5,125 nt of DNA from assembly GCA_012839145.1 (NCBI GenBank), contig DUNY01000225.1, positions 1 to 5,125 of the forward strand, given 5' to 3'. Positions 1 to 5,125 of the stretch are shown here, one piece after another. Below the pieces are notes generated by a model. That model was not told the DNA's origin. It was given only the letters and a program-made list of their open reading frames with translations, and did no database searches. Numbering within the stretch: the first letter of the stretch is position 1; the number at the start of each line of letters is the position of its first letter. This stretch comes from Thermoanaerobacterales bacterium. Lineage in GTDB: Bacteria > Bacillota > Thermosediminibacteria > Thermosediminibacterales > Tepidanaerobacteraceae. The position numbers and the translations under genes were made by a program.

Positions 1-317
1 ATTTTATTCCTTTAAACAATCAAAAAACGCTGAGCTATGGAAATGTTGGCTTGGATGTATTAGGCATTCAACAAAGATTGAAATTTTTAAACTTGTTTAA
101 CACACAGCCGGATGGAGTTTTCGGTCCAAGGACTGAGCAAGCTGTAAAAGCATTGCAGAAACAAGCGGGCCTTTCTTTAACAGGTATTGTGGATACTAAC
201 TTTTATAAGGCAATGGACGATGCTATTTATAAAAATCTTACCTCACGGGAAGATATACAGCTTAGAAAAGCTATTGACATTTTGAAGGAAATCCTCAAAT
301 CAAAAAATGCAGCGTAA
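1..317 (+). CDS. C-terminal part of a peptidoglycan-binding-domain protein, probably S41 (CtpB-type) processing protease (5' end outside window)
   Basis: The frame is open from the left edge (first full codon at 3) to the TAA at 315-317, giving 104 visible residues. A TTG at 51 could be read as a start, but it lies inside the domain, so this is a truncated gene and not a small one. Visible residues about 9-68 match a PG_binding_1 fold: a K-T-L-S-Y-G-N-V-G-L-D-V opening, a Q-Q-R-L helix, the P-D-G-V-F-G-P-R-T signature, then A-V-K-A-L-Q and L-T-G-I-V-D. Such domains bind cell-wall peptidoglycan. The tail, with D-I-Q-L-R-K-A near residue 84, resembles the ending of clostridial and Bacillus S41 carboxy-terminal processing proteases, where a PG-binding domain follows the PDZ and protease domains. 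Those enzymes act outside the membrane, for example in sporulation signalling. The protease domain itself is not in the window, so the S41 assignment is inferred; a wall hydrolase is the main alternative. It lies 36 bp upstream of nth on the same strand, so the two may be co-transcribed. Confidence 0.75.
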   Translation, partial: FIPLNNQKTLSYGNVGLDVLGIQQRLKFLNLFNTQPDGVFGPRTEQAVKALQKQAGLSLTGIVDTNFYKAMDDAIYKNLTSREDIQLRKAIDILKEILKSKNAA

Positions 318-353
318 ATCCAGTGAAACTTAAGCTTAACAAGGGAGATCCAA

Positions 354-1037
354 ATGGAAGACGATAAGATAATATCCGAAAAAGAGCAGGAACGCATATC
401 TGTCCTTCTTTTAAAGCTAAACCAATTATATCCTAATGCTACCACGGCCCTTAACTATAAAAACCCATTCCAATTATTGATTGCCACAATTTTATCGGCT
501 CAATGCACCGATAAAAGGGTTAACAAGGTTACGGAAGTACTTTTTAAAAAATATGAAGGGCCCGAAGATTTTGCCGCGGCGGATAAGTTGGAGTTGGAGC
601 AAGATATTAAAACATGCGGCCTATTCAGAAAAAAAAGTAAAAACATTATAGAAACCTCAAAACTACTTTTAGAGAAATACGACGGTCAAGTACCATCAAC
701 TCTTAATGAATTAGTAAAACTTCCCGGAGTTGGGCGAAAAACCGGTAATGTTATTTTGGCCAACGCCTATGGTAAACCTGCATTTGCGGTAGATACTCAT
801 GTATACAGGCTGGCACATCGCTTGGGATTTTCAGATAAGAAAGATGTATTTGGCGTAGAGAGGGATTTGATGGCAAAAATACCAGAATCCTTGTGGATAA
901 AAGCACATCATTGGTTAATCCACCATGGGCGCAACATTTGCCGTGCCAAGAATCCCATATGTGACAAATGTTTACTTAAAGAATTGTGCCCTGAGTTTAT
1001 AAAAAACCAAAGTGGCTATGAAGCCTCCAAAAAATGA
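354..1037 (+). CDS. nth: Endonuclease III (DNA glycosylase/AP lyase)
   Basis: Bifunctional base-excision-repair enzyme that removes oxidised pyrimidines and cleaves the DNA strand at the resulting abasic site. The product is 227 aa, slightly longer than E. coli Nth (211 aa), through short extensions at both ends. Family landmarks are all present: L-L-I-A-T-I-L-S-A-Q-C-T-D at 41-53; the helix-hairpin-helix L-P-G-V-G-R-K-T at 123-130 with the expected catalytic lysine K129; V-D-T-H at 146-149 with the catalytic aspartate D147; and a [4Fe-4S] loop C196-x6-C203-x2-C206-x5-C212, the exact Nth spacing. Position 131 is Gly where Ala is common, a small variation. ATG 354 follows an AGGGAG-like ribosome binding site at 342-347, 6 nt away. 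No clear promoter is seen in the 36-bp gap, so it is probably read from the upstream gene. The cluster and both catalytic residues make MutY or other HhH glycosylases unlikely. Confidence 0.97.
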   Translation: MEDDKIISEKEQERISVLLLKLNQLYPNATTALNYKNPFQLLIATILSAQCTDKRVNKVTEVLFKKYEGPEDFAAADKLELEQDIKTCGLFRKKSKNIIETSKLLLEKYDGQVPSTLNELVKLPGVGRKTGNVILANAYGKPAFAVDTHVYRLAHRLGFSDKKDVFGVERDLMAKIPESLWIKAHHWLIHHGRNICRAKNPICDKCLLKELCPEFIKNQSGYEASKK

Positions 1038-1038
1038 A

Positions 1039-1078
1039 TAACACCCTGCATATTAGTAATATTCATGCATTCGTGTTA
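1039..1078 (+). terminator. Imperfect hairpin just after nth, possible weak terminator
   Basis: Two bases after the nth stop there is a long imperfect inverted repeat. The outer arms are TAACAC (1039-1044) and GTGTTA (1073-1078). Inside them lie TGCAT (1047-1051) and ATGCA (1065-1069), and the core ATATTA-G-TAATAT (1050-1062) is a perfect palindrome. It is followed by AAAACCTTTATTT, not a clean T-tract, so it is a poor intrinsic terminator by the usual criteria. It may end or stabilise the 3' end of the nth transcript. The rest of the 142-bp convergent spacer holds only the second hairpin near 1152-1178 and a doubtful promoter-like pair. Confidence 0.35.
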
Positions 1079-1151
1079 AAACCTTTATTTGATTTGACAG
1101 ACTTCCCAAGCAAACTATGTTACTTAACAAATAATTATACTGAAAGTCAAT

Positions 1152-1178
1152 AAAAAACCCGAGTTATTCAGAGGCTTT
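1152..1178 (-). terminator. Candidate weak intrinsic terminator of the DUF1405 gene
   Basis: Read on the minus strand, one base after the stop codon, arm AAAGCCT (complement of 1172-1178) can pair with GGGTTTT (complement of 1154-1160) across an 11-nt loop. The stem has 7 pairs including two G-T wobbles, and the T-run continues through 1152. On the plus strand the wobbles become A-C mismatches, so the structure favours minus-strand transcripts. Its position directly after the gene supports the call, but the stem is weak. Confidence 0.35.
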
Positions 1179-1179
1179 G

Positions 1180-1740
1180 TTAGCACCGATTTTTATACAA
1201 CAAGAAACAATAAAGGTTGATGAAAATTGTCAATAAAATAATCGAAACAACAGCTATGTTCCATTGGCTTTGTGCAAAAAGCCAGGGATGTATTCCAAGA
1301 CTGTAATCCACAACATCACTGATTAACATAAGAGCAGTTAAAGTCAGTATATGGTTTATATTAAACTCACTCTTATTTAGAAACAAAAAACCTTCTGCAG
1401 CCATGCCTAAATGAGATAATGTCAGGTGAAAATTTGTAAAGGTGTAATCTCCGCCCATTAACAAAAAGTGAGTATTAATTATTACCGCCCAAAGCCCATA
1501 TTTTATAAGCCAGCCACATGCTACCAGCGTCATAAAAGGCTTGGGCTTTTTTATTATTATCATTAAAAGTGCCAATGTAAAAAGTAGAGAGGCTGTTGGA
1601 CTATCTGGCACAAAAACTTTTAAAATTCCCGGAGTCTCTGATACCTGCTGCCTGTACCAATAAAAACCGTAAACGGAACCGATGAGGTTTATAAAAAATA
1701 GCATCAATAAAAAAGAAGGTTTTTTTATTATTTTATCCAA
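1180..1740 (-). CDS. DUF1405 (YpjA-type) multi-pass membrane protein, function unknown
   Basis: Integral membrane protein of 186 aa, close in length to B. subtilis YpjA as I recall it. About six hydrophobic segments are visible, near residues 9-29, 48-64, 69-92, 104-121, 129-147 and 159-182. The motifs recalled from this family are present: V-P-D-S-P-T-A-S at 44-51, L-I-K-Y-G-L-W at 78-84, L-S-H-L-G-M at 108-113, and a polar D142-x2-D145 pair followed by H151-P152. The conserved acidic and histidine residues in or near membrane segments hint at metal, proton or ligand handling, but no function is established. The start is TTG (1740-1738): it has a consensus AGGAGG 8 nt upstream and an extended -10 promoter behind it. 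The gene is single, on the strand opposite to its neighbours, convergent with nth and divergent from the pheB-thr operon, so it is not part of threonine synthesis by any evidence here. Confidence 0.88.
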   Translation of the reverse strand: MDKIIKKPSFLLMLFFINLIGSVYGFYWYRQQVSETPGILKVFVPDSPTASLLFTLALLMIIIKKPKPFMTLVACGWLIKYGLWAVIINTHFLLMGGDYTFTNFHLTLSHLGMAAEGFLFLNKSEFNINHILTLTALMLISDVVDYSLGIHPWLFAQSQWNIAVVSIILLTIFINLYCFLLYKNRC

Positions 1741-1748
1741 AAGGTACT

Positions 1749-1754
1749 CCTCCT
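1749..1754 (-). promoter_or_regulatory. Ribosome binding site of the DUF1405 gene, fixes a TTG start
   Basis: The minus strand reads GAGGAGGAG here, containing a perfect AGGAGG with 8 nt to the TTG at 1740. This spacing is ideal and decides the start. Confidence 0.88.
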
Positions 1755-1771
1755 CATATTTGGGTATAATT

Positions 1772-1780
1772 ATTATAGCA
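1772..1780 (-). promoter_or_regulatory. Extended -10 promoter for the DUF1405 gene
   Basis: On the minus strand this reads TGCTATAAT, a perfect extended -10 (TGn plus TATAAT, with TATAAT at 1777-1772). The predicted transcript start is near 1765, leaving about 25 nt of leader before the TTG, enough for the AGGAGG at 1754-1749. With a 17-bp spacer the -35 position (1800-1795) reads TTTATT, which is weak, as is usual when the TG extension is present. This is likely a vegetative sigma-A promoter. Confidence 0.65.
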
Positions 1781-1862
1781 TTATTATTAGATCAAATAAA
1801 AGCAGAGTTAATATTTTTAAATAAATCTCAAGTCAATTATATCGATAAAGGAATTTAAGGTA

Positions 1863-1891
1863 TTGTCTTTTATCTGGTGTTATGCTATAAT
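1863..1891 (+). promoter_or_regulatory. Sigma-A promoter of the pheB-hom-thrC-thrB operon
   Basis: The -35 TTGTCT (1863-1868, four of six consensus bases) lies exactly 17 bp before a perfect -10 TATAAT (1886-1891), preceded by TGC to form an extended -10. The predicted start is about 1898, giving a leader of about 50 nt before the TTG of pheB. The DNA upstream (about 1780-1860) is strongly AT-rich and could act as an UP element. No other good promoter is seen before the later genes, so this one probably drives the whole operon. Confidence 0.8.
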
Positions 1892-1898
1892 GTCTCCC

Positions 1899-1932
1899 AT
1901 ACATGAATGATTGTATGTATTGTGCGAACAAT
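1899..1932 (+). promoter_or_regulatory. Overlapping short inverted repeats in the operon leader, possible operator or RNA structure
   Basis: ATACAT (1899-1904) and ATGTAT (1915-1920) form a perfect 6-bp inverted repeat beginning at about +1. ATTGT (1919-1923) and ACAAT (1928-1932) form a 5-bp stem closed by a GCGA (GNRA) tetraloop, ending one base before the AGGAGG. A second ATTGT at 1910-1914 could compete for the same ACAAT. There is no T-tract, so no terminator or attenuator is visible. A protein operator, an mRNA-stabilising hairpin, or chance in AT-rich DNA all remain possible. Confidence 0.3.
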
Positions 1933-1933
1933 T

Positions 1934-1939
1934 AGGAGG
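1934..1939 (+). promoter_or_regulatory. Ribosome binding site of pheB, fixes the TTG start at 1949
   Basis: A perfect AGGAGG lies 9 nt before TTG 1949. The in-frame ATG at 1907 lies upstream of this site, has no ribosome binding site of its own and is only about 9 nt from the predicted transcript start. Confidence 0.85.
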
Positions 1940-1948
1940 GGTTGGCTC

Positions 1949-2392
1949 TTGGTACAAAAAGGCGGTTTTTACATAATAAAAGATAAAATAATGCCGGAAA
2001 TTTTAAAGAAAACCGTTAAAGCAAAAGAACTTTTAAAAAGTGGGAAAGCAAAGACTGTTAACGAGGCTACTGAATTTGTCGGCATGAGCAGGAGCGCTTT
2101 TTACAAGTACAGGGATTATATTTTTCCATTTTATGAAGCCAGCATGGGTAAAATAGTAACTATTTCATTATTGTTAGAGCATATACCTGGTGTATTATCT
2201 GGCATTCTGGATGAGATTGCAAGAGCCCATGGCAATATATTAACCATTAATCAAAATATACCCATTCAAAATATGGCAAGTGTTACAATATCTTTTGAAA
2301 CCGGAAATTTAAACAAAAATGTCGAAGAACTCTTAGAGATAATACACAATAAAGAAGGCGTTCAAAAAGTCGATATAGTAGCACAAGGATAA
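1949..2392 (+). CDS. pheB: PheB-type ACT domain protein (UPF0735 family), probable amino-acid-responsive regulator
   Basis: Starting at TTG 1949 the product is 147 aa, which matches the length of B. subtilis PheB as I recall it, and the N-terminal pattern F-Y-I-I-K-D aligns with the family's F-Y-L-V-R-E opening. The N-terminal half has a helix-turn-helix-like stretch at about 35-60, with N-E-A-T at 38-41 and the family signature S-R-S-A-F-Y-K-Y-R-D at 57-66, then F-P-F-Y at 69-72. Residues about 77-147 form an ACT domain, with L-L-L-E-H-I-P-G-V-L-S at 84-94 and I-N-Q-N-I-P-I at 110-116. ACT domains usually bind amino acids. The molecular function of PheB is not established; the B. subtilis name reflects linkage to pheA, not a shown catalytic role. 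As first gene of the threonine operon, 25 bp before hom, it could sense threonine or a related amino acid and act on the operon or on Hom. A longer form from ATG 1907 (161 aa) is open but unlikely. Confidence 0.9.
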   Translation: MVQKGGFYIIKDKIMPEILKKTVKAKELLKSGKAKTVNEATEFVGMSRSAFYKYRDYIFPFYEASMGKIVTISLLLEHIPGVLSGILDEIARAHGNILTINQNIPIQNMASVTISFETGNLNKNVEELLEIIHNKEGVQKVDIVAQG

Positions 2393-2399
2393 CAATACA

Positions 2400-2408
2400 A
2401 GGGAGAGG
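2400..2408 (+). promoter_or_regulatory. Ribosome binding site of hom, favours ATG 2418
   Basis: The stretch AGGGAGAGG offers GAGAGG ending 9 nt before ATG 2418. The alternative in-frame TTG at 2409 directly abuts it, with only 3 nt after the AGGGAG portion, which is too close for efficient initiation. Confidence 0.7.
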
Positions 2409-2417
2409 TTGAAAGTA

Positions 2418-3686
2418 ATGCAAATAGGAATTATGGGTTTAGGTACTGTAGGAACAGGTGTTGTTGAATTAATAGAAAAAAATAATGATACAATAACAAA
2501 GAGAATCGGTGATAGGATAAACATAAAGAAGGTTCTTGTACAAAACTTGAACAAGGAAAGACCGACATTAGTAGAAGGAAAGATAACTGATAAGTTTGAA
2601 GATATTTTAGAAGATGAGGATATTTCCATAATTGTTGAAGTCATGGGAGGGGAAGAACCGGCTCATACTTATATTCGGAAAGCTTTAAGTCGCGGGAAAC
2701 ATGTCATAACCGCCAATAAAGAAGTAATTTCTAAACACGGAAAAGAACTCCTGGAACTTTCAGCAGAAAAGAATGTAAATTTATTGTTTGAAGCCAGCGT
2801 GGGTGGAGGAATACCTATTATAAGGCCTATGAAACAATGCTTGTCAGCCAATGAAATAACAAAGATAATCGGAATCTTAAACGGTACCACCAATTATATT
2901 TTAAGTCAAATGAGCGAAAGGGGAAAGAGCTTTAGTGAAGCTTTGAAAGAGGCTCAGCTAAAAGGATATGCAGAAAGTGACCCCACAAATGATGTAAAAG
3001 GATTTGATGCGGCAAGAAAGCTAGCTATATTATCTTCAATCGTGTTTAATACTCGGATAACCCCGGAACAGGTATATACTGAAGGTATAGATAGCATTAG
3101 CCCCGCGGATATACAATATGCACGGGAAATGGGCAGCGTTATAAAACTTATTGCTATTGGTAAAAAGCATGAAAATAGTGTAGAAGTTTCGGTAACACCT
3201 GTTTTATTGCGTGAAGACCACCCCTTAGCTAGTGTGGCAGGAACGTTTAATGCAATAATGGTTGAAGGGGACGCCGTGGGACCGGTTATGTTTTATGGTT
3301 TGGGAGCTGGGAAAATGCCTACCGCCAGCGCGGTAGTTGCTGATATTATGGAAGCTATTAAACATAAAAATGGGAGCAAAATCCACTGCACCTGTTATAA
3401 CCATCTGAATGTGATGGATGCGGGAGCTGCTACCACAAGCTTCTATTTAAGACTTAGAGTTCTTGACAGGCCAGGTGTGCTTTCCAAAATTGCTGGAGCA
3501 TTTGGCGAAAATCAAATCAGTCTGTCAAAAGTGTTTCAAAAGAATACCATGAATGGTACTGCTGAAATAGTCATAGTCACTTATGATGTGCCATTTCAAA
3601 ATCTTCAGGATGCACTAAGTGAAATTCAAGCTTATAAACAGGTTGCTGAAATATCTACAGTTATTAGAGTTGAGGGGGAACGTTAA
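2418..3686 (+). CDS. hom: Homoserine dehydrogenase with C-terminal ACT domain
   Basis: Cytoplasmic enzyme reducing L-aspartate 4-semialdehyde to L-homoserine with NAD(P)H, the branch step toward threonine and methionine. From ATG 2418 it has 422 aa, near the 433 aa of B. subtilis Hom. The N-terminal Rossmann domain shows G-L-G-T-V-G at 7-12 and T-A-N-K at 98-101. The catalytic domain shows E-A-S-V-G-G-G-I-P at 125-133, N-G-T-T-N-Y at 155-160, and E186-S-D-P followed by G195-F-D-A-A-R-K201. By comparison with yeast homoserine dehydrogenase, D197 and K201 are the expected catalytic pair. Residues about 341-422 form an ACT domain (L-R-V-L-D-R-P-G-V-L at 346-355), the usual site of threonine feedback control in this class. 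No aspartokinase domain is fused, so it is monofunctional. An in-frame TTG at 2409 would add three residues but fits the ribosome binding site worse. Its stop codon directly abuts the thrC ATG. Confidence 0.97.
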   Translation: MQIGIMGLGTVGTGVVELIEKNNDTITKRIGDRINIKKVLVQNLNKERPTLVEGKITDKFEDILEDEDISIIVEVMGGEEPAHTYIRKALSRGKHVITANKEVISKHGKELLELSAEKNVNLLFEASVGGGIPIIRPMKQCLSANEITKIIGILNGTTNYILSQMSERGKSFSEALKEAQLKGYAESDPTNDVKGFDAARKLAILSSIVFNTRITPEQVYTEGIDSISPADIQYAREMGSVIKLIAIGKKHENSVEVSVTPVLLREDHPLASVAGTFNAIMVEGDAVGPVMFYGLGAGKMPTASAVVADIMEAIKHKNGSKIHCTCYNHLNVMDAGAATTSFYLRLRVLDRPGVLSKIAGAFGENQISLSKVFQKNTMNGTAEIVIVTYDVPFQNLQDALSEIQAYKQVAEISTVIRVEGER

Positions 3687-4745
3687 ATGGGCATCCAAAC
3701 AGGAGTAATCAACAGTTATTTCTCCTATCTTCCTGTTAAAGATAAAAAAAACATTATAACACTTTATGAAGGTAATACGCCCTTGCTTCGAGCAAAGAAC
3801 CTTGAAGATTATTTAGATACCGAGGCACGGATTTATTTAAAATATGAAGGCTTGAATCCTACAGGGTCTTTTAAGGACAGGGGAATGACCGTTGCTGTGT
3901 CTAAGGCTGTAGAAGACGGAGCTTCAGCAGTCATTTGTGCTTCTACAGGAAATACTTCGGCTTCAGCGGCAGCTTATGCAGCCAAAGCCCGTTTAAAATG
4001 CGTAGTGCTTATTCCTGATGGTGCTATTGCCATGGGAAAACTTGCTCAAGCAATAGCTTACGGTGCTAAAGTGATTGCTATACAAGGAAATTTTGATGAT
4101 GCATTGAAAATGGTAAGGGAACTTTCTTCAAGAAGGTCTATTACTCTTGTTAATTCAATAAACCCACATAGAATCGAAGGTCAGAAAACTGCCTCTTTTG
4201 AAATTTGCGATGAACTAAATGAGGCGCCGGATTATCTTGCGATTCCAGTGGGGAATGCAGGAAATATAACAGCTTACTGGAAAGGCTTTAAGGAATATTA
4301 TTCCCTTAAAAAAACCAACAAACTACCTAAAATGATGGGTTTTCAGGCTGCCGGTGCAGCACCTATTGTAGAAAACAGGATAATCGAAAAACCAGAGACC
4401 ATCGCAACTGCCATTCGTATTGGCAATCCAGCCAGTTGGGAATATGCCGTGGAAGCGGCCAAAAGTTCCGGTGGTAAAATACAAAAAGTAACAGATGATG
4501 AGATTCTTGAGGCATATGAAATACTAGCAAAAAGGGAAGGAGTTTTTGTGGAACCGGCTTCAGCTGCTTCGATAGCAGGTATTATAAAAATGTGCAAAGC
4601 TCAGGTTTTAAAAAAGGGAGAAAAGGTTGTAGCAGTATTGACTGGGCATGGTTTAAAAGACCCGGACACTGCTATTAATAGTGGCGTTAAACCCACAGTG
4701 CTTAAAGCTAGTATAGAGGTTTTAGAAAGTGAAATATACGGGTAG
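3687..4745 (+). CDS. thrC: Threonine synthase
   Basis: PLP-dependent fold-type II enzyme converting O-phospho-L-homoserine and water to L-threonine and phosphate, the last step of the pathway. At 352 aa it has the length of B. subtilis ThrC and belongs to the shorter class, not the roughly 430-aa E. coli class. Motifs: E-G-N-T-P-L at 28-33; [10 protein letters not shown] at 57-66 with K63 as the PLP Schiff-base lysine; S-T-G-N-T-S-A-S at 86-93; the phosphate-binding P-V-G-N-A-G-N at 187-193; E-P-A-S-A-A at 289-294; and T-G-H-G-L-K-D at 319-325. The ATG immediately follows the hom stop TAA, and its ribosome binding site GAGGGGG (3672-3678) lies inside the end of hom, 8 nt upstream, which suggests translational coupling. 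The TAG stop overlaps the ribosome binding site of thrB. Confidence 0.97.
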   Translation: MGIQTGVINSYFSYLPVKDKKNIITLYEGNTPLLRAKNLEDYLDTEARIYLKYEGLNPTGSFKDRGMTVAVSKAVEDGASAVICASTGNTSASAAAYAAKARLKCVVLIPDGAIAMGKLAQAIAYGAKVIAIQGNFDDALKMVRELSSRRSITLVNSINPHRIEGQKTASFEICDELNEAPDYLAIPVGNAGNITAYWKGFKEYYSLKKTNKLPKMMGFQAAGAAPIVENRIIEKPETIATAIRIGNPASWEYAVEAAKSSGGKIQKVTDDEILEAYEILAKREGVFVEPASAASIAGIIKMCKAQVLKKGEKVVAVLTGHGLKDPDTAINSGVKPTVLKASIEVLESEIYG

Positions 4746-4755
4746 GAGTGAGAGT

Positions 4756-5125
4756 ATGGTACGAATTCAAGTTCCTGCTACTACAGCAAATTTCGGTCCG
4801 GGCTTTGATTGCCTGGGTGCATCTTTAGGGCTCTATAACTACATTAATATGGAGTTTTCAGATAAACTAGAGATTCATGTAAAAGGTGAAGGTGTAGATA
4901 AAATCCCATTAGATGAAACAAACTTAGTTTACCAAGCAGCAATTCGGGTCTTAAAACGTGCCAATATAACTAGACCATTAAAAATTGTATTGGAAAATCA
5001 TATCCCTTTAGCAAGAGGCCTAGGAAGTAGTGCTGCTTGTATTGCCGGAGGCTTGATGGCGGCCAATCACCTGGCCAGCGAATTTTTGGAGAATAGTGAA
5101 TTAGTAGAGATAGGTACAGAAATGG
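4756..5125 (+). CDS. thrB: Homoserine kinase, N-terminal part (3' end outside window)
   Basis: GHMP-family kinase that phosphorylates L-homoserine with ATP to O-phospho-L-homoserine, supplying ThrC. The first 123 codons are in the window and stay open to the right edge, so the gene is truncated only by the window. The start is typical of ThrB: V-P-A-T-T-A-N-F-G-P-G-F-D at 6-18. The GHMP ATP-binding loop P-L-A-R-G-L-G-S-S-A-A lies at 84-94. E-N-H-I-P-L at 80-85 leads into it as in the family. ATG 4756 has an AGGAG at 4744-4748, overlapping the thrC stop and 7 nt from the start, so the two genes are tightly coupled. The order hom-thrC-thrB is the one found in B. subtilis and many Firmicutes. 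The C-terminal GHMP domain cannot be checked here. Confidence 0.95.
   Translation, partial: MVRIQVPATTANFGPGFDCLGASLGLYNYINMEFSDKLEIHVKGEGVDKIPLDETNLVYQAAIRVLKRANITRPLKIVLENHIPLARGLGSSAACIAGGLMAANHLASEFLENSELVEIGTEM

Noticed and set aside
274..302. TTGACA at 274-279 as a promoter for nth
   Set aside because: At 17-bp spacing the -10 position reads AAATCA, and the match lies inside the upstream coding region.
51..317. A stand-alone 88-aa protein starting at TTG 51
   Set aside because: The frame is open upstream to the window edge and the peptidoglycan-binding domain begins before 51, so this is the tail of a longer gene.
1898..1948. Threonine/isoleucine transcription attenuator ahead of the thr operon
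   Set aside because: The leader is too short, there is no terminator stem with a T-tract, and the only Ile/Thr-containing upstream frame is continuous with pheB, not a separate peptide.
1898..1948. T-box, lysine or other known amino-acid riboswitch
   Set aside because: About 50 nt of leader cannot hold these elements and no T-box-like motif or terminator is visible.
2333..2893. Minus-strand open frames across pheB-hom
   Set aside because: They are shadows of well-conserved plus-strand genes, with no ribosome binding site or recognisable protein family.
3463..3491. TTGACA at 3463-3468 as an internal promoter for thrC-thrB
   Set aside because: No acceptable -10 lies 16-18 bp downstream and the bases are explained by the conserved ACT-domain codons of hom.

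Overview
The window looks like the chromosome of a Gram-positive bacterium of the Clostridia (low-GC Firmicutes). The reasons are AT-rich DNA with dense coding, strong AGGAGG-type ribosome binding sites, TTG starts, a DUF1405 (YpjA-type) membrane protein, and a PheB-type ACT protein placed ahead of the threonine genes. The genus cannot be fixed from sequence alone. No mobile element, tRNA, rRNA, CRISPR array or phage gene is visible.

Layout. (1) Positions 1-1037, plus strand: the C-terminal end of a protein with a peptidoglycan-binding domain, most likely an S41 (CtpB-type) processing protease cut by the window edge, followed 36 bp later by endonuclease III (nth), complete with catalytic residues and [4Fe-4S] ligands. 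(2) Positions 1038-1179: a convergent spacer with two weak hairpins. (3) Positions 1180-1740, minus strand: a DUF1405 membrane protein starting at TTG. (4) Positions 1741-1948: a divergent spacer with two face-away promoters, both with the extended -10 TGCTATAAT. (5) Positions 1949 to the window end, plus strand: a tight operon pheB - hom - thrC - thrB. thrB is cut by the right edge.

How the genes work together. Hom reduces aspartate semialdehyde to homoserine, ThrB phosphorylates it, and ThrC converts O-phosphohomoserine to threonine. The operon therefore encodes the whole homoserine-to-threonine branch. Its first gene encodes a small protein with a helix-turn-helix-like N-terminal half and a C-terminal ACT domain. 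Hom itself also ends in an ACT domain, so the operon carries two predicted amino-acid-sensing modules. PheB's position and promoter suggest a regulatory role, but that is inference.

Two start codons should differ from the longest open frames: PheB should start at TTG 1949 (147 aa) and Hom at ATG 2418 (422 aa). This is mostly an ordinary housekeeping region. The most useful open question is what the PheB-type protein does at the head of the threonine operon. I see no convincing sign of a wholly new system.
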